From contig CM057831.1 of the NCBI GenBank assembly GCA_030068075.1, positions 7,329,464 to 7,393,463 of the forward strand: DNA of 64,000 nt. Direction: 5' to 3'. Both the position numbers and the translations under genes were made by a program. The notes beneath the pieces were generated by a model that worked only from the letters and a program-made list of their open reading frames with translations, searched no databases and was not told the DNA's origin. This document shows positions 12,976-25,331 of the stretch, piece after piece (the stretch's first letter is position 1; each line of letters opens with the position of its first letter). This DNA comes from Paguma larvata. Lineage: Eukaryota; Chordata; Mammalia; Carnivora; Viverridae.

Positions 12976-13199
12976 AGAGTGTATTAAGTCAGTCAGAGAA
13001 AGAAAGGTATCATATGATTTCACTCATCTATGGAATTTAAGAAACACAACAGATGAACGTAGGAGAAGGGAAGGAAAAATAAGATAAAAACAGAGATGAA
13101 GGCAAACCATAAGAGACTCTTAAATACAGAAAATTAAAGGTTGCTGGAGGGGTATTGGGTGAGGGATGGGCTAAATAGATGATGGGCATTTTAGCCCAT

Positions 13200-13262
13200 A
13201 AGGCTGCTGTTAGGGTTAAGCTAATACATGACGACATTTAGAACAGTGCCTTGCACTTAAAG
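13200..13262 (+). repeat. MIR SINE 3' fragment
   Basis: 'taatacatgacgacattt' followed by 'agaacagtgccttgcac' is the 3' part of the mammalian-wide MIR element in sense orientation. It is short and diverged, and begins right where the L1 ends. Confidence 0.5.
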
Positions 13263-13289
13263 TTCAGGTTCATAGGAAGTCGCAAAGAT

Positions 13290-13935
13290 GGTACAGAGAT
13301 CCTCTCTGCCATTCATCCAGTTTTCCCCAATAGTTATGATTTACATAGTATATGATCAAAACCAGGACTCCAATGCTGGTACAATGCATGCATGTGGATA
13401 GTTCTCAGTAATTTTCTCTCATATATAAATTTGTGTTACTACCTCTACGACCAAGATATAGAACTATTCCATCACCACAAAGATCTACCCTTTTGTAGTC
13501 ACACCTGTCCTTCTCTCGTACCATTCCTAACTTCTGGTAATTACAAACCTATTCTGTCTCTATAATTTTGTCATTTCAAAGATGTTATGTAAACGGAATT
13601 ATACATGGTGTCTTGAGATTGGCTTTTTCACTTAGCATATAGCATCGCAATCCATCCACACTGCTGCACATACCAATGGTTTGCTCCTTCATATTGCCGA
13701 TAGCATTCTGTTGTATGGATGTACCACAGTTTGCATGACCATTCACCTACTGAGGAACATTTATTTCCAAGTTTGGGGTATAGCAAATAATGCTGCTATG
13801 AACAATCGTGAGTAGGTTTTTAGGTCAACATAAATTTTCCTTTCTCTGGGATAAATGGCCAGGAGGGCAATTCCTGGGATGCATGTTAAATGCATGCTTA
13901 ATTTTGTATTTTAACCTGAACTGTCTTTTAATTAG
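13290..13935 (-). repeat. L1M-type LINE fragment (antisense)
   Basis: Reverse complement of an old L1 3' region. The landmarks in order are 'acctattctgtctctataat', 'gcttttcacttagcatat'-like text, 'ttctgttgtatggatgtacc', 'cattcacctactgagg' and 'aataatgctgctatgaac'. Non-coding. Confidence 0.75.
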
Positions 13936-13939
13936 GAAT

Positions 13940-14254
13940 TTAACTCTTTTATATGTAATATGATCGCTGATATATTCAGACTTATTACTATCATCTTATT
14001 TTGGAAACCCTATTTTCCAAGTCTTTCTTGGTTTCTTTCTTGGTTTTCTTGGTTTCTTTATTCATTTCCTTTAAAAAAATTTATGTATTTCATTTGTTAC
14101 ATTTTTCCCTCTTCTGGCTTAAAATTAGATATTTCTTTATGAGCTGTTCTTAATTTAAAAAAAACCAACAGGGTTAAATTTATACTTTAAAAGATGCACC
14201 TAGAATACTACGTAAAATATTTTCTATTGGAATATTGTTATCACTCAAACCAGA
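13940..14254 (-). repeat. Older L1M fragment (antisense), left of the MLT1 insertion
   Basis: T-rich text with 'gctgatatattcagacttat' and 'catcttattttgg' resembles the antisense 5' part of old L1M elements. A matching continuation seems to follow at 14890-15450, so the MLT1 and MIR between them may have interrupted one element. Confidence 0.4.
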
Positions 14255-14641
14255 ATTAGTTTGCTAGAACTTCCATAACAAAATGCTACATACTGAGTAG
14301 TGTAAGCAACAGAAAGTTATTTTCTCACCGTTCTGGAGGCTGTAAATCCAAGAACTCCCGAGGCCTCTCTCCTTGGCTTGCAGATTGTCACCCTCTCACT
14401 GTGTTTTCACATGGTCTTTCTTCTGTACATGTGCCTCGCTGGTGTCTCTTCCTTTTCTTTCAAGGACAACACAGCTATTGGATGAGGGCCCTACCCAAAG
14501 GGCCTCATTTTAACTTAATAACCTCTTGAAAGATCTTATTTCCAAATATGGTTATATTCTGAAGTCCTGGGGCTTGGGACTTCAACATGAATTCATGAAT
14601 TCAACATGAATTGGTGGGGGGACATGATTCGGTAGAGCACA
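14255..14641 (-). repeat. MLT1-type LTR (ERVL-MaLR)
   Basis: On the plus strand it is the reverse complement of the MLT1 LTR: 'attagtttgctagaacttcc', 'ccgttctggaggctgtaaat', 'cctcactgtgttttcacatg'-like text, 'gagggccctacccaaagggc', 'cttatttccaaatatggtta' and 'gggggacatgattcgg'. Length of about 390 bases is usual for a solo MLT1 LTR. An internal short repeat of 'gaattcaacatgaatt' type lies near its right end (14588-14612). Confidence 0.85.
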
Positions 14642-14669
14642 CATGTTAATATCATCTGGAATCTCACGT

Positions 14670-14880
14670 TATTTATAGGTTTACATCCTGGCTCTACCAC
14701 CTACTAGCTCTGTGACAAATGGCAAGTTAATCAACTTTTCTGTACCTCAGCGTTATCAGTTTACAGGTATATAGCTAACAGGACTGTTAGGAAGATTAAT
14801 GAATAATGTTTATACAATACTTACAACAGTGTTTTGTACTTAGTTTAAGCTCAGCAGTTATTGTCCACTACTACCATCGC
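14670..14880 (+). repeat. MIR SINE
   Basis: The MIR core is readable in sense orientation: 'ctggctctaccacctactag', 'ctctgtgacaaatggcaagt', 'tctgtacctcagcgttatca', then 'gttaggaagattaatgaata' and 'acaacagtgttttgtactta'. Confidence 0.85.
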
Positions 14881-14889
14881 CACCTGTAC

Positions 14890-15450
14890 TCATATTTATG
14901 CTTACGTTTTACATATAATAGTTCTCAATTAAGCAATATTGTTGTTACTGGTTTCTTTAACCAATATTACTTCTAAAATCTACTCCTATCTACTAAATTG
15001 ATTTCTCTTCTTGTAATTTTTTAGTGCTTTCAGAAAGGGCCAAAATTACCCTGAATAGGTTTTTGCTTTGCATCCACAAATAGTTAAGACTATCTAGTAT
15101 AGGATTGTCGGATGAAAAGTATTTGTCTCATACCTTTGAAGATGCTGCCCTATTTTCTTCTTGCATCTCATGCGGCTAGTGAAATATCAGATATCAAAGT
15201 TAATATCCTTCTGGAACTTTTTAAAATTTTCTCTTCATCCTTGGTTTTATGAAATTTATGCAAATCTTTTATCTTTCTTGGTAGCTTTAATGGCTCATGA
15301 CCCTTTAAATCTGAGAACAGGTATCGACTAACTTTCCTTTCACAATTTTGATCTCATTTCCCTTGTATTCTATATTCTGTAGGAATTACTGAGTTAATAT
15401 TGCACCTTACCAGTGTATGGTTTTCATTTTAATTTTCAGTGTGGGCTTTG
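14890..15450 (-). repeat. Old L1M fragment (antisense), probable continuation
   Basis: 'ctgccctattttcttcttgc' and 'attttctcttcatccttggt' match antisense text from the 5' part of old L1M elements. Very diverged; the family and edges are uncertain. Confidence 0.4.
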
Positions 15451-15728
15451 AGTTTTTTTTATTTCATCTATCATATATTTAGTTTAGCAAACATCTAGCT
15501 AACTCTCAGTATGGCTGCAGCATCTTCTCATGTCACTCCAGAAATGAAGTACACTTTCAGTTTCTATATAACATACTGCTTCCCTAATGTGCAAATTTCT
15601 TCTTATTGTTGTGCTTGATTTCTTTTCTTTCAAGTATTCACCTTTTTCAAATGACTGGTAAGCTTTGGTTATATATTCATCTTTGAATCTGAAATCTATT
15701 ACTAGCTTTGCTGTATAGACATACCTTC
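15451..15728. other. Short unassigned stretch
   Basis: I see no gene or repeat that I can name here. A minus-strand open frame at 15499-15846 crosses from this stretch into the Tigger element and has no family signal. Confidence 0.4.
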
Positions 15729-16203
15729 TTTTACTGTGCTGTGCAGATACTGCATTTTTGTTTTGTTTTGTTTTACAGATTGAAGGTTTGTGGCAACTCT
15801 GCATTGAATAATCTCTTGGTGCCATTTTTTTCAACAGCGTTTGCACACATTGTGTCTGTCACATTTTGGTAATTCTTGAAATATTTCAAACTTTTAAGTC
15901 ATATTTGTTATGGTGATCTGTGATCAGGATACATTGAAAAATTAGCAATAAATTATTATTTTTAAATGTTTATTTTTGAGACATAAAGAGAGTAGAGGAG
16001 GGGCAGAGACAGAGGGGGACAGAGGGTCTGAAACAGGCTCTCTGCTGCGGGACTTAAACTCAAGAACCGTGAGATCATGACCTGAGCCTAACTCAGGTAC
16101 ATAACCGACTGAGCCAGGTGCCCCAGCGATAAATTATTTTTAAACTAAGCCTCACACATTATTTTTTAAATATAATGCTATTGCACACTTAATAGATTAC
16201 AAT
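15729..16203 (+). mobile_element. Tigger1-type DNA transposon remnant, interrupted by a SINE
   Basis: Left part (15729-15957) has the Tigger1 5' landmarks: 'gattgaaggtttgtggcaac', 'cacattttggtaattcttga' and 'atggtgatctgtgatcag'. Right part (16139-16203) has the 3' landmark 'aatgctattgcacacttaat'. The transposase ORF is absent, so this is a non-autonomous internal-deletion form of a mariner-like (pogo/Tigger) element. The SINE at 15958-16124 is nested within it. Confidence 0.85.
15958..16124 (-). repeat. Carnivore SINEC (antisense)
   Basis: Starts with the T-rich end and AAATGTTTATTTTTGAG, and ends with 'gactgagccaggtgcccc', the complement of the SINE head. A target-site duplication with one mismatch, 'agcaataaattatt', is at 15944-15957 and 16125-16138. 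Confidence 0.93.
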
Positions 16204-17600
16204 CTTCTGAGGGCTCTTCTCCTGAGCCTAGTTTATGAAACTTTTGTGGCAATCCAGGCCTGAATTCACTTTGGATTGTAGTTTCCTTGTTTAATCTCAT
16301 CTCTCTTGCTTTTAGTCTTTGGATTTTCTCACACTCTGTTTTGTTGAAGGAAATTCTTCTTCTTTTCTGGCATGGTAATAAAGTTTTATAAATCTCCTTC
16401 CAGACATTTCTGTGGGTTTATTTTAGACGGAAGGCTACAGCATGTGCCAAGTCCACCATTTTGAATACATTCCATTTTTCTTTTATCGTCAGCTTCCTAC
16501 TTTCTACTGTTAATGTCTTATCTATTTATACCGTGATTCACTTGTTTATCTTTCATCACTAGATCCTGTTTATGTAATATCTGATAAACAAAAGTTTCTC
16601 ATAGACTGGCTTGAGAATCTTGGACAAGTTCTTAACTTTCTACTCCTTTGTAGGCAGAATTCAGTGATATTAAGAGTACAACTTCTTAGAATTTTTAGTA
16701 GTTCCTTTAACCTGTTTCTTTCACTGTTTCTTGAGAAATAGGTGAAATAAAACCATTCGGTCTCCATACAAACTCCACCTTATCTTAGGAAGATTCATAG
16801 CAAAAGATAGAAATATCATTTCAACTACTTTCCATCAGAGTATCCAGAAAATTCTCTTTGGTATCCATCACAGATCCTTGGCCTGTTTAATTCTGCTAAT
16901 TTCCTAGAGTTGGTAAAGACGTTTATGACTCCATCTGTGGTCTTTTATTATTACTCTCCAGAGGCAAGATGATCTTAAAAGAACACATTATCCAGGACTC
17001 TTCCAGTTGTCGTTTCCAACTCAGGCTAGTAGTTTCCATGACAGCTAAAGGAAAAAGAAAAGGGAACTTCATGAGTCATCGAGGGGTTCAGATAAGGTAA
17101 GCAAACTCTCTAAGCCTCTAGGCTGTCCTGTCCTCTGTTCTTGGATCCTTTCTCAGACGGATTCATTTCACACTGTAGTCCCAAGAAGCTTAAGCCACAC
17201 ATGGGCTTCAGTGTTCAACTTTCACAATGAACGGGGCCCACATCCTTCTAGAATTTATGTGTCACAGCAAAACACAGAAATAAGAACTCTGGTAGACTCT
17301 ATTAGGACCAATTCCTTATGCAGTGGTAGAGTGCTCTGGTGGATGAGTAGGACCTGAGAAGAGGGAGAACCCCATGTGTGACAGTTCCACCGGTATGACA
17401 CAAAGTGGAGTAAGTTCAGTTCTCTCGGAAAACAGGGGCTCTGTTACCAGAAGGAGAAGTATGGGTCAGGACAGAAACAATAGATGTTCGGTACAAAAGG
17501 CAATACAGATGAAGGCAGTGAAGAGAGGGAGTTCTATTTCCTGCCAGCAAATCTTTGTTTAGGGAAGCTTTATCTGAGAATTTGCTTTATCCCCATATGA
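16204..17600. other. Unassigned DNA
   Basis: About 1.4 kb with no gene signal. The part near 16410-16470 ('gtgccaagtccaccattttg') resembles antisense text of an old L1 end, but not clearly enough to place. Open frames at 16570-16767 (minus) and 17374-17562 (plus) show no motif, no repeat and no splice context. Confidence 0.4.
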
Positions 17601-17604
17601 GTCA

Positions 17605-17990
17605 TCTGAGTTATTTATTCACTCATTCGTTCATTTAGTCCCAAACATGTATTGTATGCCCTCAGTTGAAAACTTGGAAATAATTGGGAATCCAACTATG
17701 GTCTCTGAGCTCTGAAGGTCAGGCATTGTTTATAAATGATAAACGTATATTCCTTGCCTTCATTAAATATATAATTTAGTTTCAGTGTTATCTATGTTAT
17801 CAGACACATACAGGATTATTTCTAACATATAATCTCACAACCATATGGAAGTAGTGCTGTGAGTGCCCAGGAGACAGAGTGGTTGGAAACACCTATATAG
17901 ATCTGGGACTTTAGGGATGACAGTTCTCTTTAGAGAATGCTATGAAGGGGTTTCTTTCCATTAAAAAGGAAAAGCTTGGACAATGGGTTA
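17605..17990 (-). repeat. L2-like LINE fragment (antisense)
   Basis: 'attcactcattcgttcattt' followed by a degraded 'tattgtatgccctcagttga' is the reverse complement of an L2 3' end. Text to about 17990 ('gtgagtgcccaggagacaga') fits further decayed L2-like sequence, but more weakly. Confidence 0.45.
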
Positions 17991-18639
17991 AGGCAGGAAC
18001 ATATAGTTAATATGATCCTTTCCAAGTTCTGGAAGTGGGAAACCCATCAAAGAGACACTTTTAGAGGCTAATTTAGGGTGAGATATAGAAGTTCAGGCTG
18101 TGCTGGCAGATCCCTGGTTTCAATTCTAAGTCATTTCTATACAAGCTTATCTCTTTAGTTAGATTACATATACTTTCTGGCAGAGACGAAATCTTATTCT
18201 TCCTTGTTTTTCTAAGCGTGCCAGGCCCCTTCCAGGAGCTTGGATCAATATCATTGCTCATGTTCCAAAAGAGCAAATCCTTCCTGGCAACACAAAGGTA
18301 CAACTATTGACATATGTCCATATTCTCCTTTCTCTTTTACAGCTTCAGTCACCAATAGGTAGTAATGAAAAAATACAGCCTTTGTCCCTACATTTTTCAT
18401 TTCAGAGTCATGACATGACAATATTTTGTGATACACTTCTCATGGGCTTTTGCAGACTTGATGGAGCTGGGAGTCTTTCTGTAATATCTGGATACATTCT
18501 CTTGAAAGAGAACATGTCTTCGCTACATGCCATTCTATACACAAATAGCTCTGTAATTATTAGCTATTAGCTAATAAGTGACTATTAAGTCACTGTGGCA
18601 TCCAGCTTCCTCCCTGGCAAGTGTAAAAGGAGTCTTTAT
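17991..18639. other. Unassigned DNA
   Basis: No recognised repeat or gene. Overlapping open frames on both strands (18073-18303 minus, 18251-18436 minus, 18307-18570 plus) have no family signal. Confidence 0.4.
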
Positions 18640-19560
18640 TCGACACATACAGATTGAACCAATAGAGTCTTGGTGTTTTCTAGATGCTGTGGACAAAATA
18701 TCTAGTGAGCAATGCAAGGTCCTTATAGTTAGGGAGCGTAGAATCTAGCATTGAGTAAAATAGGTAAAAATCACAGATAAACCTAACTTAATGAGATCAT
18801 CTTAGATAGCTATACATAGTCACATAAAAAGAGAAGATAAAGAAGTTAACTAATAGAGAAAGATGGAGGGACCTACATCTAGTTTGTGTGGTCAGGAAAA
18901 ATTATCTCTTAGGAGACACTTGCCCCGAGGCTGGATTTAGAATCCACTGAAAGATTTTATCTAAGGGAGTGAAATAATACAATTTACAGTTTCAAAAAAT
19001 CAATCTGGCTGCTGTGTAGAGAATGCCTTGAAGAGGTTTCAAGATTATGAGGAGAAAGACCAGCTGTTGCCCGACAGGTGGTATACCCTGAACCAGAATG
19101 ATAGCAATGCAAGTAGAGAAGAGACAGATTATCTACATATAACAAAATATGGCAGGACTTTGAGAGGAGAGAAAGGCATGAATAAAGAATAGCTTCTGAC
19201 TATTGTATGGGTCCTGCTAACATTTTCTGAATTGGAAAAGACGAGGATCAATGTTTTTGGAATGTAAGTCAAGAATTCTCCTTTGATCATGGTGAGTTTG
19301 AGATGCCTCCTACCTAGATAAGAGAATGGAGAGTTAAGTAGGCAGTTGTTATGCAATTCGTAAACACAATCAAGAGATCAGAGTTGGAGACAAATTTTTA
19401 GAAGTCATTGAAATTTCAGGCAGTATTTAAACCAAAGAGTGGATATTACCCAGAATGAAAGTATAGATGGAGCAAAGCAGTCAACAGGACGGAACCCTAG
19501 GGTATTCCAAATTTAGGGGCCAAGTAGGAGAGGTGGCATGGTCTAAGGAGAGGGGAAAAA
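18640..19560 (-). repeat. L2 LINE, 3' part (antisense)
   Basis: The order of landmarks is the L2 3' end read backwards: a decayed 'attcgacacatacagattga', 'gtggtcaggaaaaattatct', 'gggagtgaaataatacaatt', 'caatctggctgctgtgtaga', 'gtgagtttgagatgcctcct', 'taagtaggcagttgttatgc' and 'cggaaccctagggtattcca'. It has no usable frame, as expected for an element inactive since before the radiation of placental mammals. Confidence 0.8.
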
Positions 19561-19887
19561 AGTCTCGAGGCAGGCAGGCAGGAAGCAAACACAGAAAGTC
19601 ATGTCACACAAAGGAAAGTGAGGATCTTAATAAAGAAGGTGTATTCAACTTGAATGCTACCAAGAGGTTCCACAGTATGCACACAGACAAGTGGCCATTA
19701 TATTTGACAACACGAAGGTGACCTTAACAGGAGTAGTGTAGAACATATGCCAACATGGAATGTGTTGTAACAGAGAATACGAAGTAGTGAAGACAGTGAA
19801 TAAACAATCACATTTTGAAGAAGGTTTTGTTCAAAGGGTCTTGAGAAGATATGCGACGCTAACTGAAGGGAAATGTCATTTCAGGGA

Positions 19888-19950
19888 TGAATATACACAT
19901 ACATATACATATGTGCAGATATATTATATATATATATATATATATATGTT
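19888..19950. repeat. (CATA)n/(TA)n microsatellite
   Basis: 'acacatacatatacatatg' leads into a nearly perfect (TA)n run at about 19922-19948. Confidence 0.95.
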
Positions 19951-20035
19951 TTAAAATTTTTGTCCCCTTTTTTAAAGATGTAAAGTATTATTAGAGCATG
20001 GTCTTCTTTCCTAAAGAAAAAAAAGCAACAAGCTA

Positions 20036-21640
20036 ATGACTAAAACAGTTATCAATTTATTTTCTCTGAAGTCCAAACTTCCCCTTCAATATACACTCTG
20101 CAATAACGCACAGAATTCTCTCAAGCAGGTCTCCTGTACAGTGAGCACATTGTTTAACTTCCTCAGTAGAGGGCACCAGCAGGACATTACAGGAGGAAGG
20201 CACTATCTTGCCATTTCGGTGGCTATGCGGTGGGTCGGTGTTGTGGGCATGGGGCCATCTGGTGGAGCTCTTCCCCAGTCTTGTTCCCAGAACCTGTCCA
20301 TCATTTGATGCCCTTGCAGCCTTGTTCTGGACTATTGGTAGTCTACCCTGGCCTTTGCTACATAGAAGATGACACAAAACTTCCTCTCTATGAAGGCCTC
20401 CTGCTTGTCTGGGCACCAATTCCTTCTGCAGGCCTCCTGCAGAGTTCGCCTGTGTCCCAGGTCCCCGCCTGCTCTGCATGCCCATGCCTCTGCTTCCCAG
20501 TCATCTGCATCCTGCCCACAGTCACCTGTACCCAGTGTTTTCTGCTTGCCTAGCAACAGCACATGAGCTGTGGTCTGGGAAAACCAACAATTTGTTACTT
20601 TCACCAACAAGGTCTGATCCTCAGTCATGCAAAGCTCCCTTCCAAGTTGCTCATTCCTTGGATTCCTGCCCTCTACCCTAAAGGTACCATACTATTTCCT
20701 TATATGTTACAGTCATGCCTTTACCAGAGTATAATAATTCTCTATAGGGGACTTCCTCTGTTTAGTTCGCTGTATCGTTTCTACCTTTTAAATGGATCCA
20801 GACTGATACAACGACAAGAGAGCTTCTAACTACAGGAATTCAGCACTAAGTGGTACTTAGAATACACCAGTTCTTGAAACATTCTCCTTGGAAAGGTCCT
20901 CATATATGTAATTAAAAAACACTCACCTTCTCAGTTTCCTCTCAGTGTATTCTTGAACACCCTTGCTTCTTGATAATGGTTTCGCTTGGAAATATTCACC
21001 TCTTGGTTTCTTTGAGGAGTGGTTATCCATCTGTAAGAATCCATTCTATTCAAAAGGCTGGGTGCCATTTTTACCTTTTCCTTCTGTTGGAAGCCCAACT
21101 TACATTTGCTGTGTACATACTTGGCAATCATCTCAGACAGGACTGACCACATCGAATGTCAAGGAGGCACGGCCACAATTACTTCTATGTTTATGATGAT
21201 TCGGTTTTTGGAAGAACCAAAAGTGCAAACTTCTGAGAGCTGTTATGAATGTATTGTCCTATCTGAGCCTACACTTTCTCTTAGGATTTATACATTACAA
21301 ACGTATTTCTCTTTGTTTTCTTAAAAAAAATCTCTAAGCCACATTCTAATTTTTAGTCTCTCTTTTAAAATTACAGCGCTCTGTGTGTTCTTTTTCAAAA
21401 TCTACCCTTTAACGAGGCCTCCAAAGCCCCTTATCCATTCTCACCTCATTTGAAGAGTGGTCATGGAAAATCACTTTATTAATAGAAAACAACACAGGCT
21501 GTTCCAGGTTTCCATGGTTTCACAACTCTTCTTCATTCTGACCTCAGCAACTCCAACAGTCTATGATGATGCCCGAGTTAAAGTAACCAGTCCGTCCCTC
21601 TCTTGCATTCTCTCTTCTTGCCCTATTGCTCCTTCTGGTT
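20036..21640. other. Unassigned, partly GC-rich, low-copy-looking DNA
   Basis: The first 600 bases (20040-20640) are richer in G and C than the surroundings and stay open in several frames on both strands (for example 20057-20485 minus, 142 codons). None of the translations shows a domain, signal peptide or repeat pattern I know, and the frames lie on top of one another, which argues for base composition rather than coding. The rest (20640-21640) is ordinary AT-rich DNA. The right end runs into the L2 copy. Confidence 0.35.
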
Positions 21641-22150
21641 TTCCTCCCTCTACTACCTTTCAATTATAATCAGGATAAAATTTGATCTCCTTGCCAGCGG
21701 CTACAAAGGCCATACATGATCCGGCTCCTGCCTTCCTCTGTAACTTCTCCCTCCATATTTCCTGCGTTGACAATACTCCAAGGTGTGATGATCTCCTGAT
21801 CTTTAAATAAACCAAGCTCCATTATGTCTCACGGGTTTTGCAATTGTCATTTTTTTTCTGTCCCTACTTTCTCTCAGGGATGCCTCATTTCCACCATTTT
21901 GATCTTACTTGAAGTGCTTTCCCCTCTGAGATGCCTCCTCTGTACTTTTCTAACTGTACTTTTCCCCTCCATCACCATCATGCCATCATTGTCCATTACA
22001 TGATATACTTTGTTTATACTACTTTAGCAGGTTGGAATGATTTTATATCTTTCTTCTTTATTATAATGTAAATTCTTTGATGGCAAAGAATTCATTTGCC
22101 TTTGTGACCACTCTATCCCTAAAGACTAGAACAGCTCCTGGCACATGATG
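21641..22150 (+). repeat. L2 LINE, 3' end
   Basis: Sense L2 landmarks in order: 'ggctacaaaggccatacatg', 'ccggctcctgccttcctctg', 'gaagtgctttcccctctgag', 'gatgcctcctctgtactttt', 'gtccattacatgatatactt', 'taaattctttgatggcaaag' and 'agaacagctcctggcacatg'. This is a typical L2 end, with no coding potential. Confidence 0.85.
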
Positions 22151-22789
22151 GATAATGTTTTTGATCATCTGAATGTATACTGGGCACTGAACTGTGAACC
22201 CATGTTCATGGGCAAATAAGTAGAAAATTTATTATCCTTTACCCAGAGGAAACTGGACAAATAGACTTATGGATAAATAGATTTATGATGTTTCTATTAT
22301 AATCCTTCTTTCCAAGAAGCAGCAGGAATAGGTCAGAGGGCCAGTAGTATCTGGGGTATAGTTTGGAGTGAAAAACGAAGAATATGATTCCAGATTGTTT
22401 TATGATAATGATATTTCCCCTTTCAACTGAAATTCTACCAATCATTCTTTTTTTGTTTAAGTTTTGGGAAGGTTTGTTAAAATGCACGTGAGAGAGATTA
22501 GAATGTTAAACCTACATGTGAAGGTTACAGAAACCAATATTCTGATCATCGGTTTTCAAACAGTTTTAAGTAGTGGAACTGTTTCGAATCAAAAGCCCTC
22601 CCTGAAGCCCAGCACACACAGCGGTTAAAATGGCTGATACGCTGGCTGAAATGGCATAGCAGAACTTGTAGCCTGCCCACCAGGCACCTCTTCTAAGTCC
22701 TATTCCCCCAAGCAGTACCTGAAGTACTACCTATAGCACCCAGATACATACAGAGCAAGATTTGAAAATCACAAATCTTAGACTGACTC
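22151..22789. other. Unassigned DNA
   Basis: No recognised gene. The piece near 22545-22620 ('cggttttcaaacagtttta') faintly resembles the end of a hAT-type MER element, but I could not confirm a terminal inverted repeat. Confidence 0.35.
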
Positions 22790-22915
22790 CTTTATCTGGT
22801 AAATAGGCCCAGAGAGCTGAAGTGATTTATCCCAAGTTGTAAAATTACTGTCAACAAAAGGACGGAAGCTCGCCTTCTTGAATGCTAGGGCACTGTGCTT
22901 TCACCTGTTATTCTA
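22790..22915 (-). repeat. MIR SINE (antisense)
   Basis: 'tttatctggtaaataggccc', 'agagctgaagtgatttatcc' and 'gacggaagctcgccttct' follow the MIR core read backwards. Confidence 0.6.
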
Positions 22916-23466
22916 TATTCCTGGAGGATAACTTCTATCAAATCAGGTTAGCTCCCAGCAGGGAGAGTTCTTAAAGGGAGAGAAAAGTCAAAGGTTTTTC
23001 GTATCCAGGCGGCCTCGCTTGGAATTTTGCTGCTCTTCTAGAACTGAGGACATGGAGAATTATCTCGCAAGACTTCTCTTGCCAGTTGGAAATCATCTTG
23101 AGTTTGTCTTTCATGGTAGAAACAAGAAAATGGGACTGCTTTCTCCAGATATTTGTTTTATGACTTTATTGCTCTGAATTTCCATGAATCAGAAATTTTA
23201 ACCATTAGGAGTATCGACTTCCCATTTGTAAAGAGCGGCAGACTCTGATCAAGTATAGGTCCTTTTCACGGCCATTAAAATTTTTTTTTCTTAAGTGGAA
23301 GCCCAATTAGAAATAATTGATTTGGTTGAATTGGTGTTTTATGGGTTAACCACAGTGCAGATTATCTCATGCTGATTGGGAGTGAAGAGTCAAACACAAT
23401 ATCTGGCATGACAGCAAACACTTGATAAATGTTTTTAATTAAGTGGATAAATTTCAGAGGGGTTAT
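22916..23466. other. Presumed 3' flank of the NXPE pseudogene; no gene seen
   Basis: This lies just downstream of the NXPE-like stop codon on the minus strand, so it would include the old 3' UTR. A short MIR- or L2-like tail ('atctggcatgacagcaaaca', then 'cttgataaatgttttt') is at about 23400-23445. No poly-A signal can be assigned with confidence. Confidence 0.35.
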
Positions 23467-24008
<542 letters not shown>

Positions 24009-24547
24009 CTGATGACAAATAGGCAATCCCACAATGAAAGAAGTGTAAATTATAAAGATCATAAAGACAGAAGAAAAGGTTTGGTGTTTATAATCAGATA
24101 AGTTAATCATGACTGATTTATTATTGGTTCAAATGAAAGAATAGTTTTGAAAAATATTTGAATCAGAAGTGTTATGCACATGAGAAATTATATATGCTCC
24201 CTTGTACAACCATGCAGAAGCCAATTGACTGGGGATGGGAAGCATTGAAGTAGCTTCACTGGAGCATGAAGTAGTTAAATTTTTAGGTATTATTTTTGTA
24301 CTTTTTGTGAGCTGTAGATTAAGCTTATTTGAGAATAGAGAAAGTACTAATTACATTTCAGCAAACAAATAAACCTAATACTCTGTTTCCTTAAGACTGG
24401 AATTATATCCTATGCTTCTGCATTTCCTTTACCTATGCTTAGAATGGTACTGAGCATGTCATCTTTAATAATGGTTTTATTTGTGAAGGGCTTCATAGTT
24501 CACAAAGAATTTATTTGGATTAATATATTCATTCACCTCAAAGTGTG

Positions 24548-24600
24548 CCCACCCCCCCCACACACATACACGCACACACACACACACACACATACAGACA
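24548..24600. repeat. (C)n/(CA)n microsatellite
   Basis: A run of C then 'cacacatacacgcacaca' and a pure (CA)n stretch, lying in the pseudogene intron. Confidence 0.95.
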
Positions 24601-24604
24601 ATTT

Positions 24605-24715
24605 AATTGCCATGTTATAGAAAACCAAGCGATGAAATGACCTGTTCAAGATTTTACAGCTAGTAAGTGACAGGATCTGCACTTGAACTTGAAGTTCCTC
24701 CCAAATATTGTGAAA
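24605..24715 (-). repeat. MIR SINE (antisense)
   Basis: 'gttcaagattttacagctag' then 'taagtgacaggatctgcact' and 'tgaacttgaagttcc' are the MIR core read backwards. Confidence 0.65.
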
Positions 24716-25331
24716 ACAGTCTACCCAATCTTAGAACCTATGAAAATATAATATGGATAGAATAAAATGAATTCCTTCAATTTTTCATCCTATAAGTTAG
24801 ACCTTTATCAGACTATCGGGCCAGCTACTTTGTAGTTAGAACTTCTGAGGAAAATATGTATAAGAGGATTATTAATGCTTTGTAACAAGGGCCATATTTG
24901 AAGTAAAGGGCTACATTTAAAGTTTTAACCCAGGGGGTTTGAAAATGAAGACAGTGGAGCGTTAGTTGAAGGAAAATGGCAGTATCATTGTCTTCATCCT
25001 GCTGCTAATTTATTTCAATTTCCTTTCCCAAAGCATGCTAGAAGATTTAACAAAATGTGCAACAGAAATTTTGCCACAATTTAAAAGATTAGACAAAGAG
25101 GGAGGTCACTCAGTAATTCAGTACTTTCGATAACCTAAGAGGTCCACTGTTACCGAAAGTGATGCTAGAGATTACCACCAGACCCTTAATTTTTTTTTAA
25201 AGATTACCACCAAACTAAGGTCTGGAGGAATTCAGAGGTCACAATTTAAAACTCTCCCCTCCTTCTGGGAATTCCACATACTGCTTGGAGCCAAGGCCCT
25301 ACTGATTTTCTCTTTATGTTGGGAGGATAAG

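Larger units (their letters stand above)
6728..13190 (+). mobile_element. Almost full-length L1 LINE, inactive
   Basis: About 6.5 kb of L1 in sense orientation. It begins with the carnivore L1 5' UTR start ('ggaggagttaagatggcaga'), has a GC-richer 5' UTR to about 8290, a decayed ORF1, a decayed ORF2, and the start of a 3' UTR ('gtattgggtgagggatgggc'). It stops at about 13190 without the usual 'gatgagcactgggtgt' end or a poly-A tail, so the 3' end was lost. It is younger in look than the L1s at 27.5 and 36 kb. Open frames inside the 5' UTR (for example 7540-8253 plus and 7086-7643 minus) are chance frames in GC-rich sequence. The element cannot be active because of stops and frameshifts in both ORFs. 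Confidence 0.92.
24009..25331. other. Pseudogene intron, 3' part
   Basis: AT-rich DNA between the last exon and the LTR. It holds a (CA)n microsatellite and a MIR, listed separately. I see nothing else. Confidence 0.6.
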
